Shown: positions 45,062-54,012 of the stretch, piece after piece
Layout of the letters: each line of letters opens with the position of its first letter
Position numbering within the stretch: position 1 is the stretch's first letter
Source of the DNA: Pseudobutyrivibrio ruminis DSM 9787
Lineage (GTDB): Bacteria; Bacillota; Clostridia; Lachnospirales; Lachnospiraceae
Length of the DNA: 64,000 nucleotides
Direction: 5' to 3'
Assembly (NCBI RefSeq): GCF_900218035.1
Contig: NZ_OBMR01000002.1
Coordinates: forward strand, 124,001-188,000
Notes under the pieces: model-generated
What the model was told of the DNA's origin: nothing
Databases searched by the model: none
What the model saw: the letters and a program-made list of their open reading frames with translations, nothing else
Position numbers and translations under genes: made by a program

Positions 45062-45817
45062 CTAAGCAGCTATCTTTGATTCTATAAGAATATCTGTAAA
45101 TGTATCTTCCTGAGTAATATTAATCTGACCAGCTTTCATCATTTCAAGAATGCAAAGGAATGTAACGATAACCTCTGTCTTTGAATGAGCTGCCTCAAGA
45201 AGATTTCTAAAACTAAATGTATTGTGAGCCTTTGCAAATGCAATGGTCCATTCCATTTTCTGCTCAAGGCTAACTTCTTCTTTTTTGATTTTGCCGAATG
45301 TAGAACGAATTGGATCTCGGCGATTATCCTGTCTCTTAAGAACTTGATTAAAAATGTCGTTAAGCTTGTTAAGAGTTAAGTCGCTCATGAGCTCCTCTAA
45401 ATCAACTGGCTGCTCATATTTGAGAACTTCCTCAGGAATAGTAGGCTCCTTGTAGAATACAAGGCTAGCATCCATCTGTCTATCCCTAAGCTGGTAAGAA
45501 ATTGTTTTGTACATTTTGTATTCCAACAACTGCTGTACCAACTCTGCGCGAGGATCCTCAGCTTCCTCTCCATCCTCTTCTTTTTCTTCTCGAGGGAGAA
45601 GCATACGGCTTTTGATATCCAAAAGAGTTGTTGCCATGAGCAAGAACTCACTCATAACGTCCAAATTGCTTTGGTCCATAGCACGGACATATTCCATATA
45701 TTGATCTGTAATCTCAACAATAGGAATATCGTAAATATCAACTTTATTCTTATCTATCAGGTGAAGAAGCAAATCCAAAGGACCTTCAAATGCCTGAAGC
45801 TTAACATTCATTTCCAA
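45062..45817 (-). CDS. scpA: Segregation and condensation protein A
   Basis: Kleisin subunit that bridges the SMC heads. 251 residues; the N-terminus VKLQAFEGPLDLLLHLIDKN is diagnostic, and the C-terminal winged helix includes VTFLCILEMMKAGQI. The start is either TTG at 45817, 6 bases after GGGAGAG, or ATG at 45811, 12 bases after it; the TTG has better spacing. No smc gene in the window. Confidence 0.94.
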   Translation of the reverse strand: MEMNVKLQAFEGPLDLLLHLIDKNKVDIYDIPIVEITDQYMEYVRAMDQSNLDVMSEFLLMATTLLDIKSRMLLPREEKEEDGEEAEDPRAELVQQLLEYKMYKTISYQLRDRQMDASLVFYKEPTIPEEVLKYEQPVDLEELMSDLTLNKLNDIFNQVLKRQDNRRDPIRSTFGKIKKEEVSLEQKMEWTIAFAKAHNTFSFRNLLEAAHSKTEVIVTFLCILEMMKAGQINITQEDTFTDILIESKIAA

Positions 45818-45926
45818 GTTTTTCTCTCCCTATAGTCCGCATGTTACGCTCACAAGCATTATGATTTCTTCGCTCGACATGATGTCTCGCTTAAGAAATA
45901 TAATAGCTTGTTAGCTACATGCTCAT

Positions 45927-45974
45927 TAAAAATAAAAAATGGTCCCTTACGCTTAGACCACGTATGAGACCATT
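45927..45974 (-). terminator. Terminator after icd
   Basis: 14-base arms (45961-45974 with 45938-45951) pair with one mismatch around a 9-base loop, then TTTTTATTTTTAA on the minus strand. Confidence 0.88.
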
Positions 45975-46035
45975 ATAAAAGACTATATTGTGTATGTCAA
46001 CACGATATACCACTATATGTAGTTGTCAGACAATT
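45975..46035. other. Short gap, nothing recognised
   Basis: Between the icd stop and its terminator. The rest of the 218-base icd-scpA gap (45818-45926) is the scpA leader: it contains short inverted repeats (for example GACATCATGTC near 45887) and a TATTAT that may be a -10, but no -35, riboswitch or tRNA that I recognise. Confidence 0.4.
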
Positions 46036-47241
46036 TTAAAGCGACTCTAAAGTCTTGCGGATTTCAATGATGAAATCCCTTGAATTAAGGACTGTTGGGT
46101 TCTCAATAGATGTGATAAGAGCCAAGTCTTTGGTCATCTTACCATCTTCGATTGTCTTAATACAAGCCTGCTCAAGCTTATCAGCAAATGCTGAAAGCTC
46201 AGGAATATTGTCTAATTCACCGCGCTTTCTAAGAGCGCCAGTCCAAGCAAAAATTGTAGCTACAGAGTTTGTAGAAGTCTCTTCACCTTTTAAGTGCTTG
46301 TAATAATGACGCTGAACTGTACCATGAGCTGCTTCGTATTCATAATAGCCTGCTGGACTAACTAGAACTGAAGTCATCATAGCAAGAGAACCAAATGCAG
46401 ATGAAATCATATCTGACATAACATCACCATCATAGTTCTTGCATGCCCATATAAATCCACCCTCAGACTTCATAACACGAGCAACAGCATCATCAATAAG
46501 TGTATAGAAATATTCTATACCAGCCTTATCAAATGCTTCTTTGTACTCCTTATCAAAGATTTCCTGGAATACATCTTTGAATGTATGGTCGTACTTTTTA
46601 GAAATTGTATCCTTTGTAGCAAACCATAAATCCTGCTTTGTATCTAAAGCGTATTTAAAACAGCTATGAGCAAAACTCTCAATTGAATCATTAAGATTGT
46701 GCTGACCTTGAACCACACCAGGTCCATTAAATGTATGAACTAAAGCTCTCTCTTCTGTTCCGTCCTCAGCCGTGTATACAAGCTCAACCTTACCAGCCTT
46801 TGGAACAACCATCTCAGTATTCTTATAGACATCACCATAAGCGTGACGAGCAATTGTAATAGGCTTCTTCCAAGATTTAACATTTGGTTCGATTCCTTTT
46901 ACAACAATAGGAGCTCTGAATACTGTGCCATCAAGGATTGCACGAATTGTACCATTTGGACTCTTCCACATTTCCTTAAGGTTGTATTCAGTCATGCGTG
47001 CAGCATTAGGAGTAATGGTGGCGCACTTTACAGCAACACCATATTTCTTTGTAGCTTCAGCTGACTCCACCGTAACCTTGTCATCTGTCTCATTTCTGTG
47101 CTCTAAACCTAAATCATAATACTCAGTTTTTAAATCAATGAATGGAAGAAGTAGCTCGTCCTTAATCATCTGCCAAAGGATACGAGTCATCTCGTCTCCG
47201 TCCATCTCAACCAAAGGTGTCGTCATCTGAATTTTGCTCAT
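46036..47241 (-). CDS. icd: NADP-dependent isocitrate dehydrogenase
   Basis: Oxidative decarboxylation of isocitrate to 2-oxoglutarate, here most likely for glutamate synthesis, since no other citrate-cycle gene is nearby. 401 residues of the eukaryote-like homodimeric type: [13 protein letters not shown], the substrate-binding [19 protein letters not shown] (19 residues), [19 protein letters not shown], and [12 protein letters not shown]. Start ATG at 47241 follows AAGGAG by 7 bases. It follows leuS by 71 bases with an inverted repeat between. Confidence 0.95.
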   Translation of the reverse strand: MSKIQMTTPLVEMDGDEMTRILWQMIKDELLLPFIDLKTEYYDLGLEHRNETDDKVTVESAEATKKYGVAVKCATITPNAARMTEYNLKEMWKSPNGTIRAILDGTVFRAPIVVKGIEPNVKSWKKPITIARHAYGDVYKNTEMVVPKAGKVELVYTAEDGTEERALVHTFNGPGVVQGQHNLNDSIESFAHSCFKYALDTKQDLWFATKDTISKKYDHTFKDVFQEIFDKEYKEAFDKAGIEYFYTLIDDAVARVMKSEGGFIWACKNYDGDVMSDMISSAFGSLAMMTSVLVSPAGYYEYEAAHGTVQRHYYKHLKGEETSTNSVATIFAWTGALRKRGELDNIPELSAFADKLEQACIKTIEDGKMTKDLALITSIENPTVLNSRDFIIEIRKTLESL

Positions 47242-47264
47242 ACATTATCTCCTTAACCCAGTCC

Positions 47265-47288
47265 GCCAGTAGCTATCAAGCTACTGGC
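47265..47288. repeat. Perfect 10-bp inverted repeat between leuS and icd
   Basis: GCCAGTAGCT, 4-base loop, AGCTACTGGC. There is no T run on either side, so it is not a normal terminator. It ends about 24 bases before the icd start and could be a processing site, RNA stabiliser or protein-binding site. Confidence 0.7.
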
Positions 47289-47312
47289 TCAATTAACAAT
47301 CAAATTACAGTA

Positions 47313-49718
47313 CTACTTAACCACGAGGTTTACGATTTTGTTTGGAACGTAAATCTCTTTTACAAGGTTCTTGCCATCGAGAGCTTTTGCTACATTTTCA
47401 TCAGCCTTTGCGCTTGCAAGAGCTTCATCCTTATCGCATCCGTTAGGGATTGTGATTGTAGCTTTAAGCTTTCCGTTAACCTGAACAGCAATCTCAATTG
47501 AAGATTCTACAATCTTCTTAGGATCAAATTCTGGCCACTGTGAAAGTGAGCAGTATCCCTCACCGCCAAGTTCTGCATACATCTCTTCGCAAAGATGTGG
47601 TGCAAATGGGCTGAGAATCTTTACAAGAAGCATAAGGTTATCCTTTGTAATATGACCTTCTGCTACGATATCGTTAAGGAGTCCCATCATTGCAGCAATA
47701 GCTGTGTTGAACTTCATAGCTTCGATATCTTCTGTAACCTTCTTTATTGTCTTATGAATTCCTGTTTCAATCTTTTCGCTATTTGCTTCATCTGTAATGA
47801 TGTCTGTAAGACCAGCAAATCTCTCAAGGAATCTCTTACATCCACGAACTGAAGCATCTGACCAAGGAGCAGCTGCACCATAGTCACCCATGAACAATAC
47901 GTATGTACGAAGTGTATCAGCACCGTATGCATCAACAATATCAAGTGGATCAATTACATTGCCACGAGACTTAGACATCTTCTGTCCGTCCTCGCCAAGG
48001 ATCATACCCTGAGCACTTCTCTTCTTATATGGCTCTGGAGTATTAACAACACCAAGGTCATAAAGGAAGTGATGCCAGAAACGTGAGTAAATCAAGTGAC
48101 GAGTAACGTGCTCCATACCACCGTTGTACCAATCTACTGGCATCCAGTAGTTGAGCTTTTCTCTAGCAGCAAATTCGTTGTCATTATGTGGGTCGATGTA
48201 ACGAAGGAAATACCAAGAAGAACCAGCCCACTGAGGCATAGTATCTGTCTCACGTTTTGCAGCGCCGCCACACTTAGGACATTTGCAATTTACAAAGCTT
48301 TCTACTCTAGCAAGTGGAGACTCTCCATCTGTACCAGGCTCAAACTTCTCCATTACAGGAAGCTTAAGTGGAAGCTCCTCATATGGAACTGCAACATCGC
48401 CACATGTAGGACAATGTACGATTGGAATAGGCTCGCCCCAGTAACGCTGTCTATTAAATGCCCAATCCTTCATCTTGAACTGAACACCAGCCTTACCACA
48501 GCCAAGCTTTTCAAGCTCCTGAATCATTCTATCGATTGAGTCCTTTTTGTTGTTAAGACCATTAAGGAACTCAGAGTTAATCATGTTTCCTTCGCCTGTG
48601 TAAGCTTCTTTTGTAACGTCTCCACCCTCGATAACAGGGATGATATCGATACCAAACTTAGTAGCGAAGTCCCAGTCACGCTGATCATGAGCAGGAACGG
48701 CCATGATTGCACCAGTACCGTAGCCCATCATTACGTAATCTGAAATGAATACAGGAATCTTCTTTCCTGTGATTGGGTTGATTGCATCAAATCCCTCAAC
48801 ACGTACACCTGTTTTATCCTTTGAAACAAGCTGTGTACGCTCAAACTCAGATTTCTTCTGGCACTCTGCTCTGTAAGCAAGGATAGCGTCCATGTTAGAA
48901 ATCTTGTCTGCATATTTATCAATATATGGATGCTCAGGAGCAATAACCATAAATGTAACACCGCAAAGTGTATCTGGGCGTGTTGTGTAAATCTCAAGCT
49001 TATCTTCGATTCCTTCAAGTGTGAAGTTTACGAAAGCACCCTTTGATTTACCAATCCAGTTAACCTGCTGCTGCTTGATATTCTCTGGGAAATCAAGACC
49101 ATCAAGTCCCTGAAGAAGCTTATCAGCGTACTCTGTGATACGAAGATACCAAACGTCCTTTTCCTTCTGGATAACGTCTGTATCACAGATATCACATTTA
49201 CCGCCCTGTGAATCCTCGTTTGAAAGTACTACCTTACAATGTGGGCAGTAGTTAACAAGAGTCTTATCTCTGAAAACAAGGCCCTTCTCGAACATCTTAA
49301 GGAAAATCCACTGAGTCCACTTGTAGTAGTCCTCCTGTGTAGTGTCGATTGTACGACTATAATCAAAAGAGAATCCTACACTCTTAAGCTGAGTAGTAAA
49401 TTTCTTGATATTGTCATCTGTAATCTTTCTTGGATGAGTGTTTGTCTTTACAGCGTAATTCTCTGTAGGAAGACCAAATGCATCAAAACCGATAGGGAAT
49501 AATACATTGTATCCCTGCATTCTTCGCTTTCTAGATACTACCTCAACTGAAGAATAAGCCTTGATATGTCCAACGTGCATACCAGCACCAGATGGATATG
49601 GAAACTCTACAAGACCATAGAATTTTGGCTTATCAGAACCGTCAACAGCTTTGAAAATCTCGTCCTTTTCCCAAGCTGCTTGCCATTTTTTCTCAATAGC
49701 TTTAAAGTTATGTTTCAT
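47313..49718 (-). CDS. leuS: Leucyl-tRNA synthetase
   Basis: Class I aminoacyl-tRNA synthetase. I start at the ATG at 49718, 5 bases after GAGGTG, giving 801 residues and MKHNFKAIEKKWQ. HIGH-like motif PYPSGAGMHVGHI is near 40-52; KMSKSRGN is in the catalytic C-half; the CP1 editing domain with TTRPDTLCGVTFMV lies between; zinc-binding cysteines are in CPHCKVV and CPTCGDV. There is no T-box leader: the untranslated region is under 40 bases. Confidence 0.97.
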   Translation of the reverse strand: MKHNFKAIEKKWQAAWEKDEIFKAVDGSDKPKFYGLVEFPYPSGAGMHVGHIKAYSSVEVVSRKRRMQGYNVLFPIGFDAFGLPTENYAVKTNTHPRKITDDNIKKFTTQLKSVGFSFDYSRTIDTTQEDYYKWTQWIFLKMFEKGLVFRDKTLVNYCPHCKVVLSNEDSQGGKCDICDTDVIQKEKDVWYLRITEYADKLLQGLDGLDFPENIKQQQVNWIGKSKGAFVNFTLEGIEDKLEIYTTRPDTLCGVTFMVIAPEHPYIDKYADKISNMDAILAYRAECQKKSEFERTQLVSKDKTGVRVEGFDAINPITGKKIPVFISDYVMMGYGTGAIMAVPAHDQRDWDFATKFGIDIIPVIEGGDVTKEAYTGEGNMINSEFLNGLNNKKDSIDRMIQELEKLGCGKAGVQFKMKDWAFNRQRYWGEPIPIVHCPTCGDVAVPYEELPLKLPVMEKFEPGTDGESPLARVESFVNCKCPKCGGAAKRETDTMPQWAGSSWYFLRYIDPHNDNEFAAREKLNYWMPVDWYNGGMEHVTRHLIYSRFWHHFLYDLGVVNTPEPYKKRSAQGMILGEDGQKMSKSRGNVIDPLDIVDAYGADTLRTYVLFMGDYGAAAPWSDASVRGCKRFLERFAGLTDIITDEANSEKIETGIHKTIKKVTEDIEAMKFNTAIAAMMGLLNDIVAEGHITKDNLMLLVKILSPFAPHLCEEMYAELGGEGYCSLSQWPEFDPKKIVESSIEIAVQVNGKLKATITIPNGCDKDEALASAKADENVAKALDGKNLVKEIYVPNKIVNLVVK

Positions 49719-49751
49719 TTTCTCACCTCGTAATCTATACAACTAACCGAA

Positions 49752-49780
49752 ATTATAATAAAAGCTGTAGAGTTTTGCAA
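49752..49780 (-). promoter_or_regulatory. Promoter of leuS, nested in the upstream terminator
   Basis: TTGCAA (49775-49780), 17 bases, perfect TATAAT (49752-49757). The -35 lies in the loop of the preceding gene's terminator hairpin and the spacer in its 3' arm. Confidence 0.75.
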
Positions 49781-49799
49781 TGAAAACATCTACAGCTTT
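49754..49799 (-). terminator. Terminator after the XRE membrane regulator
   Basis: 11-bp perfect stem (49789-49799 with 49761-49771), 17-base loop, then a TTTTATTATA run on the minus strand. Confidence 0.8.
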
Positions 49800-49806
49800 T
49801 TAATAA

Positions 49807-51006
49807 TTATCGCTCTTTTCCTGTGGTGACACGACCTTCTTCCTCGGGGTCATACCCTGTCCAAATGTCGTCACCAAAATTGTAATAATAAATGCTAAAT
49901 CGCTCTAATGTATTACCCTCAAAAACATATGAAGATAAATCTTTCAATAAATAGTCTTTATATTTTACCAGATGCCCTCCATTAATAAGGCTATCCGGAT
50001 ATGATAGATATACATAAACAATTTTATTATCATCGTCATCAAGTAACGCATACTCATATACGCTACTTTGACCATCAGATGCGATATACGCAGGATAATT
50101 ATAAGACTCCTCGTCATACAGAATCTTGTTTATATGATAGTCACTATCTTCCTTGTTAGTGTCATAGATAGTACATTTAATTTCAGATAAACGTTCTACT
50201 TCCTTATCATAATTCTCATCTGTATATGTGGCCTCTAAAATTATGTCGCCATCTGTATCAAAAAGCCCTGTTTTAAGAAAATACTCATAGTCTGAGGATA
50301 ACATATCAGATACATCGTCAGGAAATATTAATAAACTACTGTTTAAATCTCCTCCGTATTCCTCTAATATGTATTCTTTATCATAGTTTTCAATTCCCGT
50401 TTTATGTACATAAGGTTGCGACATTTCATAAAAGCAAAGAACATATATAAATAAAAAAACAAGAATAAATCGCAAACTAAATATAGCAAGAACTCCTACA
50501 ATAACTTTTACAACTAGGCCAAAATGCTTTTTCTTCGCCAGCTTCTGCAAAATGCCATTAGTATACAAAGTGGTTATTGCCATACCAACAAAGCCAAGAA
50601 AAGAAAAAAGAATAGCCAAAGCCCTCATAAAATTGGGCTCATAATTAATGCATTGAAGCGCAATTGCAAGAGTAAGTAAAAAGGTCCCCACCAAGCTAAA
50701 GCCTCTCACCCAATTAAGAAGATTAGTTTTTTCAGCATCTGCATAATCAGCCATTTTCTCAGCAACATCATGTAATTCTTCATTCATCATATCGCTTTTT
50801 CTTTCACCTTCAATTATCTCGCGAACATCTACATCAAAGAAGTCAGCAATTTCTACCAATAAAGATATATCTGGCAAGTTGCTTCCGGTCTCCCATCTTG
50901 ATATAGTTCTTGAGCTCACATTGAAAACCTGGGCAAGCATTTCTTGAGTCATTTGTTTTTCATTTCTAAGCTGTTTTAAAAACTTGCCAATTTTCTGTTG
51001 ATCCAA
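49807..51006 (-). CDS. Membrane-bound XRE-type regulator
   Basis: 399 residues starting at TTG 51006, 8 bases after AAAGGAGGA. An N-terminal XRE helix-turn-helix (about 6-60: QMTQEMLAQVFNVSSRTISRWETG, partly quoted) is followed by hydrophobic segments near 98-120, 127-148 and 163-193 and then a 200-residue acidic C-terminal domain rich in D, E and Y. With three helices the C-terminal domain would be outside, making this a one-component membrane sensor; the topology is a prediction. The C-terminal domain is not one I recognise. It lies last in the block 49807-53892 but has a terminator upstream of it. Confidence 0.8.
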   Translation of the reverse strand: MDQQKIGKFLKQLRNEKQMTQEMLAQVFNVSSRTISRWETGSNLPDISLLVEIADFFDVDVREIIEGERKSDMMNEELHDVAEKMADYADAEKTNLLNWVRGFSLVGTFLLTLAIALQCINYEPNFMRALAILFSFLGFVGMAITTLYTNGILQKLAKKKHFGLVVKVIVGVLAIFSLRFILVFLFIYVLCFYEMSQPYVHKTGIENYDKEYILEEYGGDLNSSLLIFPDDVSDMLSSDYEYFLKTGLFDTDGDIILEATYTDENYDKEVERLSEIKCTIYDTNKEDSDYHINKILYDEESYNYPAYIASDGQSSVYEYALLDDDDNKIVYVYLSYPDSLINGGHLVKYKDYLLKDLSSYVFEGNTLERFSIYYYNFGDDIWTGYDPEEEGRVTTGKER

Positions 51007-51052
51007 AGTGAATTTCCTCCTTTCGTTGATAATTGAAGTATAAAATATAAGC

Positions 51053-51089
51053 TAAAAATTAACAGGACACAAAACGAGAGTGCCCTGTT
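51053..51089 (-). terminator. Terminator after the GH114-like gene
   Basis: 10-bp stem with one G-U (51080-51089 with 51061-51070), 9-base loop, then AATTTTTAG on the minus strand. A smaller 8-bp hairpin (51098-51115) precedes it directly after the stop. Confidence 0.8.
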
Positions 51090-51116
51090 TTAAGCCATTA
51101 GACAAGGTTGTCTAAT

Positions 51117-51932
51117 TTATTTTAATTCAAGTGAATGTGATATATATGGGATATAACCCATTTTGCTAGCATAGTTATACGCATCTTCTTCTACCTCAGA
51201 ATCATTTGTATATTCCAGTACATATGCATCTTTATTATCATCCAAGACCCTATTTAAGTAATCACTAAAATACTCTCTGTCTTCATCGGTATTAACACCA
51301 AAGGAATCGTTGTCCCAATCTATACAGGTGTATACACTCTCCTGATTAACTCCATCGAGAATGGCATCCAAAGAATAATAGCGATTATAATACTCGGTTA
51401 CATAGGAATCCCCGCCGTTAATAAGAACATATCCGCCTTTATCTTTTAAATCCTCCAGTATGTTTGATACACCAGAAAAGATTTCTTCTGTAGGATACTG
51501 ATAATAAACGTCACAATTATCTACGAAGAATCCGTCTACTCCCTTATCCATAAGCTCATCAGCTTTAGCAGAAATAAATTCCTGCCATTTTACCTGGGAC
51601 ACATCAACCCACTGTTCATCCTCCCAGTTTTCATATGTTCCTAGAGTTATATCTTCATAATCACTGTAATAATCTCTAAAATTCTCTATAGAACCTATAT
51701 TAAGATACGTATAAACGATATGACCATCAACTTGTAAGCTTGAAATCTCTTCAGAAGAATAATACTGAGCATCAATAACAATTGTAGCTGGTAAATCTCT
51801 GTCCTCTAAATCCTCAGGATTAGCCCCTATGTATACACCATATTCATTGGAGGGCTCAATGCTGCCACAGCCAAGAAAACAAAATAATGTTGATAAACAA
51901 ATAGAAATAATACAAATCTTACTGAACTTCAT
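51117..51932 (-). CDS. GH114-like lipoprotein (endo-alpha-1,4-polygalactosaminidase family)
   Basis: 271 residues. A lipoprotein signal ends FLGC (C22). The GH114-type barrel is recognised from PATIVIDAQYYS, HIVYTYLNIGSIE, the DVSQVKWQEFISAKADELMD segment (20 residues), and the acidic active-site region GVDGFFVDNCDVY. Family members are thought to cut galactosamine-containing exopolysaccharide; the substrate here is unknown. It would be anchored outside the cell. It overlaps the upstream membrane gene by 14 bases. Confidence 0.78.
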   Translation of the reverse strand: MKFSKICIISICLSTLFCFLGCGSIEPSNEYGVYIGANPEDLEDRDLPATIVIDAQYYSSEEISSLQVDGHIVYTYLNIGSIENFRDYYSDYEDITLGTYENWEDEQWVDVSQVKWQEFISAKADELMDKGVDGFFVDNCDVYYQYPTEEIFSGVSNILEDLKDKGGYVLINGGDSYVTEYYNRYYSLDAILDGVNQESVYTCIDWDNDSFGVNTDEDREYFSDYLNRVLDDNKDAYVLEYTNDSEVEEDAYNYASKMGYIPYISHSLELK

Positions 51933-53151
51933 CTATGTAATATACCTCTACGCCAAAAATATCTTTTGCAATATATAATCTAAGTTCATCCTCATAACCT
52001 TCGGTGGCCAGATAATAAATGTCATCAGTAACACTTAATTCTTCATCCTCGAATGACTCAGAATCCACTGTCAAATAGTGAGTGTCAGGGCCTCTGTTAT
52101 TGTGATGAATTTCGGCATCGACAATAGTTAGCTCTTCCGCTGATTCAACCTCAGCTGTAACTACAGATATTGAATCAGATAAGAGCCAACCACTATATAC
52201 TCCAAGAATTGCTACACAAATATAAAAGTATTTTTTATATTCTCTTTCTTTTGGAAGAACGCCAAACAGTAAAGTGACAATAACAGCAAAGCCAATAATT
52301 TCAATCGTAAATACGATATAATTTACATGATTAATATTTAAGAATACTTTTAACAAGCCAAACAAAGAAGACACTGCAGCGCACCAGATAGGTACTTCTC
52401 CTGATGCATACATGCTTTTATCGTAATTAGTTTTGTCCTTATGCTCGAAAACCATGTAATTTCTAAAGATGATAAAGTATATCCAAGCACCAATAATACA
52501 AAAGATATAAATCATACAGAATAATTTAGTGTCGATAATCAATGAAATGCATGGCACAGCAAACAAAACAAATCCTAAAACATAATTAATAGTTTGCAAA
52601 ATATTTACTTTATTTCTTCTAGAATCCTTTTCTTCTTTTGTAATGGATTTGTCAGTGGACCAATTATCCTCCACGAAATAATCTCCAACTGATTTATTAG
52701 CATCCTCTTGTATGCGAGCATCTACTTCCTCTGCACTGGAAATCTCCTCGGCAAATCTTTTGGCATTTACCATATTAAGCTCTAATCCTACAAGCTTTTT
52801 ACCTTCGTAATCATATAAAACAATACATTCATCCTGTGGAGAAAACTTCACTGGACGAATCTCATATCTAGCTATATCAGATCTACGAAAGCTTTTTGAT
52901 GACCCAATAAATGGTCTATATAAATATTCCTGTCCTTCTCTGACGATATATAAGCTACGTCTATAGTATTCTAATATTATGAGTCCGCCTAAAAGCCCTA
53001 CTATTATAGCAGTTCCAAAACATACTGACTGTCCATTTTCAGGACTTATAAATAGGCCCAGAATAGCTAATCCAATTGCAGCTATCTCAACAAAAATACC
53101 CAAGCCTATGACGATGCCTGATTCATGTACTTTATAATCATATTCTGTCAT
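51919..53151 (-). CDS. Membrane protein of unknown function
   Basis: 410 residues, start ATG at 53151 after GGGAGGATATAATTCA. Two helices near 12-33 and 42-60 are followed by a beta-rich segment (about 62-140) that resembles a bacterial PH-like domain (VREGQEYLYRPFIG, LVGLELNMVNAKRFAEEI), then four helices (about 187-310), one more near 305-325, and an acidic terminal domain. I do not recognise a catalytic motif. Coupled by a 14-base overlap to the GH114-like lipoprotein. Confidence 0.7.
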   Translation of the reverse strand: MTEYDYKVHESGIVIGLGIFVEIAAIGLAILGLFISPENGQSVCFGTAIIVGLLGGLIILEYYRRSLYIVREGQEYLYRPFIGSSKSFRRSDIARYEIRPVKFSPQDECIVLYDYEGKKLVGLELNMVNAKRFAEEISSAEEVDARIQEDANKSVGDYFVEDNWSTDKSITKEEKDSRRNKVNILQTINYVLGFVLFAVPCISLIIDTKLFCMIYIFCIIGAWIYFIIFRNYMVFEHKDKTNYDKSMYASGEVPIWCAAVSSLFGLLKVFLNINHVNYIVFTIEIIGFAVIVTLLFGVLPKEREYKKYFYICVAILGVYSGWLLSDSISVVTAEVESAEELTIVDAEIHHNNRGPDTHYLTVDSESFEDEELSVTDDIYYLATEGYEDELRLYIAKDIFGVEVYYIDEVQ

Positions 53152-53172
53152 TGAATTATATCCTCCCGCGTA

Positions 53173-53892
53173 TTAGGTGTAATCTCTTACTATATCTGCA
53201 GCCTTATCTACAGCATCAACGTAATACTTTTTGAAATTATCAGGATCCACATAAATATCAATAGAATCTCCAGTCTTATACGAATCCCATGGATTGAAAT
53301 CTAAAGTATCACTCTTAAACTTATAAATATAACCGTCTGTAGGATTTTTATACTTGCAATAAATTCTAAAAGGATGTCTACCATTAATTGTTATACTGTA
53401 ATCCTGCTCCATAGATTCGATTTCACCATAAATATGCTGGCCACTTTCAAGCAATCCTGCCTTCTTTTTCTTGTTAAGAATACTAACAATAAGAATAATG
53501 TAACCAATTAAGGCAAATAGTCCTCCTAAGCCAACAAACATCAAAGTGAAGAATAAATCACCGTCGCTGGTATGAACATCTGTAGGGTTATCAGGGTCAA
53601 TAAGCAAATCTATTTCTTGCCCCTCATACATACTGCTTGAATAGAAATCCAAGTGGACATCCTCGTAATATTCTCCGTCATACTCGAATGCAACAAAAAC
53701 ATCATAATCAGTTTCATCTCCACGATCATCAACGATGATATTGTCAATTACACCATTCACTTCAACTGCGGATTCTTTAAACTGAGACGATTTTACATTT
53801 GTCATAATTCCAACGATAATTAAAATCGTTCCCACTAGCGCAAATATACCGCCAAAGATGGCCATAAAATACTTTGTCATAAACTTATTCAT
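53173..53892 (-). CDS. DUF3592-like two-helix membrane protein
   Basis: 239 residues from the ATG at 53892, 8 bases after GGGAGGA. One helix near 8-29, a beta-rich DUF3592-like domain (about 38-112: VEVNGVIDNIIVDDRGDETD, VAFEYDGEYYEDV, IDLLIDPDNP), a second helix (about 117-143), and a second similar beta domain to the end (ITINGRHPFRIYCKYKN, IDIYVDPDNFKKYYVD). The two domains end in matching DPDNP/DPDNF motifs, so the protein is internally duplicated. Function unknown. First gene of the block read leftwards. Confidence 0.72.
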   Translation of the reverse strand: MNKFMTKYFMAIFGGIFALVGTILIIVGIMTNVKSSQFKESAVEVNGVIDNIIVDDRGDETDYDVFVAFEYDGEYYEDVHLDFYSSSMYEGQEIDLLIDPDNPTDVHTSDGDLFFTLMFVGLGGLFALIGYIILIVSILNKKKKAGLLESGQHIYGEIESMEQDYSITINGRHPFRIYCKYKNPTDGYIYKFKSDTLDFNPWDSYKTGDSIDIYVDPDNFKKYYVDAVDKAADIVRDYT

Positions 53893-53955
53893 AAATATAT
53901 TCCTCCCGTAAAACAAAATATATTTTCGTATAATACTTAAAAGAATTCAAGTATT

Positions 53956-53983
53956 GTTATATAAAAATTTTATTCTATTGCAA
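53956..53983 (-). promoter_or_regulatory. Promoter of the DUF3592-like gene
   Basis: TTGCAA (53978-53983), 16 bases, TATAAC (53956-53961) on the minus strand. The -35 is the same palindromic hexamer used by the dus promoter on the plus strand. Confidence 0.5.
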
Positions 53984-54006
53984 TTCCTACATGTGCCTAA
54001 TAAAAT
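53978..54006 (+). promoter_or_regulatory. Promoter of dus, predicted to give a leaderless mRNA
   Basis: TTGCAA (53978-53983), 17 bases, TAAAAT (54001-54006). The dus ATG begins at 54013, seven bases past the -10, where transcription should start. Confidence 0.6.
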
Positions 54007-54012
54007 ACCCAT

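Noticed and set aside
48096-48539. 147-codon plus-strand frame inside leuS
   Set aside because: Antisense to conserved LeuRS coding sequence, no family features.
49719-49806. T-box leucine leader upstream of leuS
   Set aside because: The gap is under 90 bases and is taken up by a terminator and promoter; no T-box motif or specifier stem fits.
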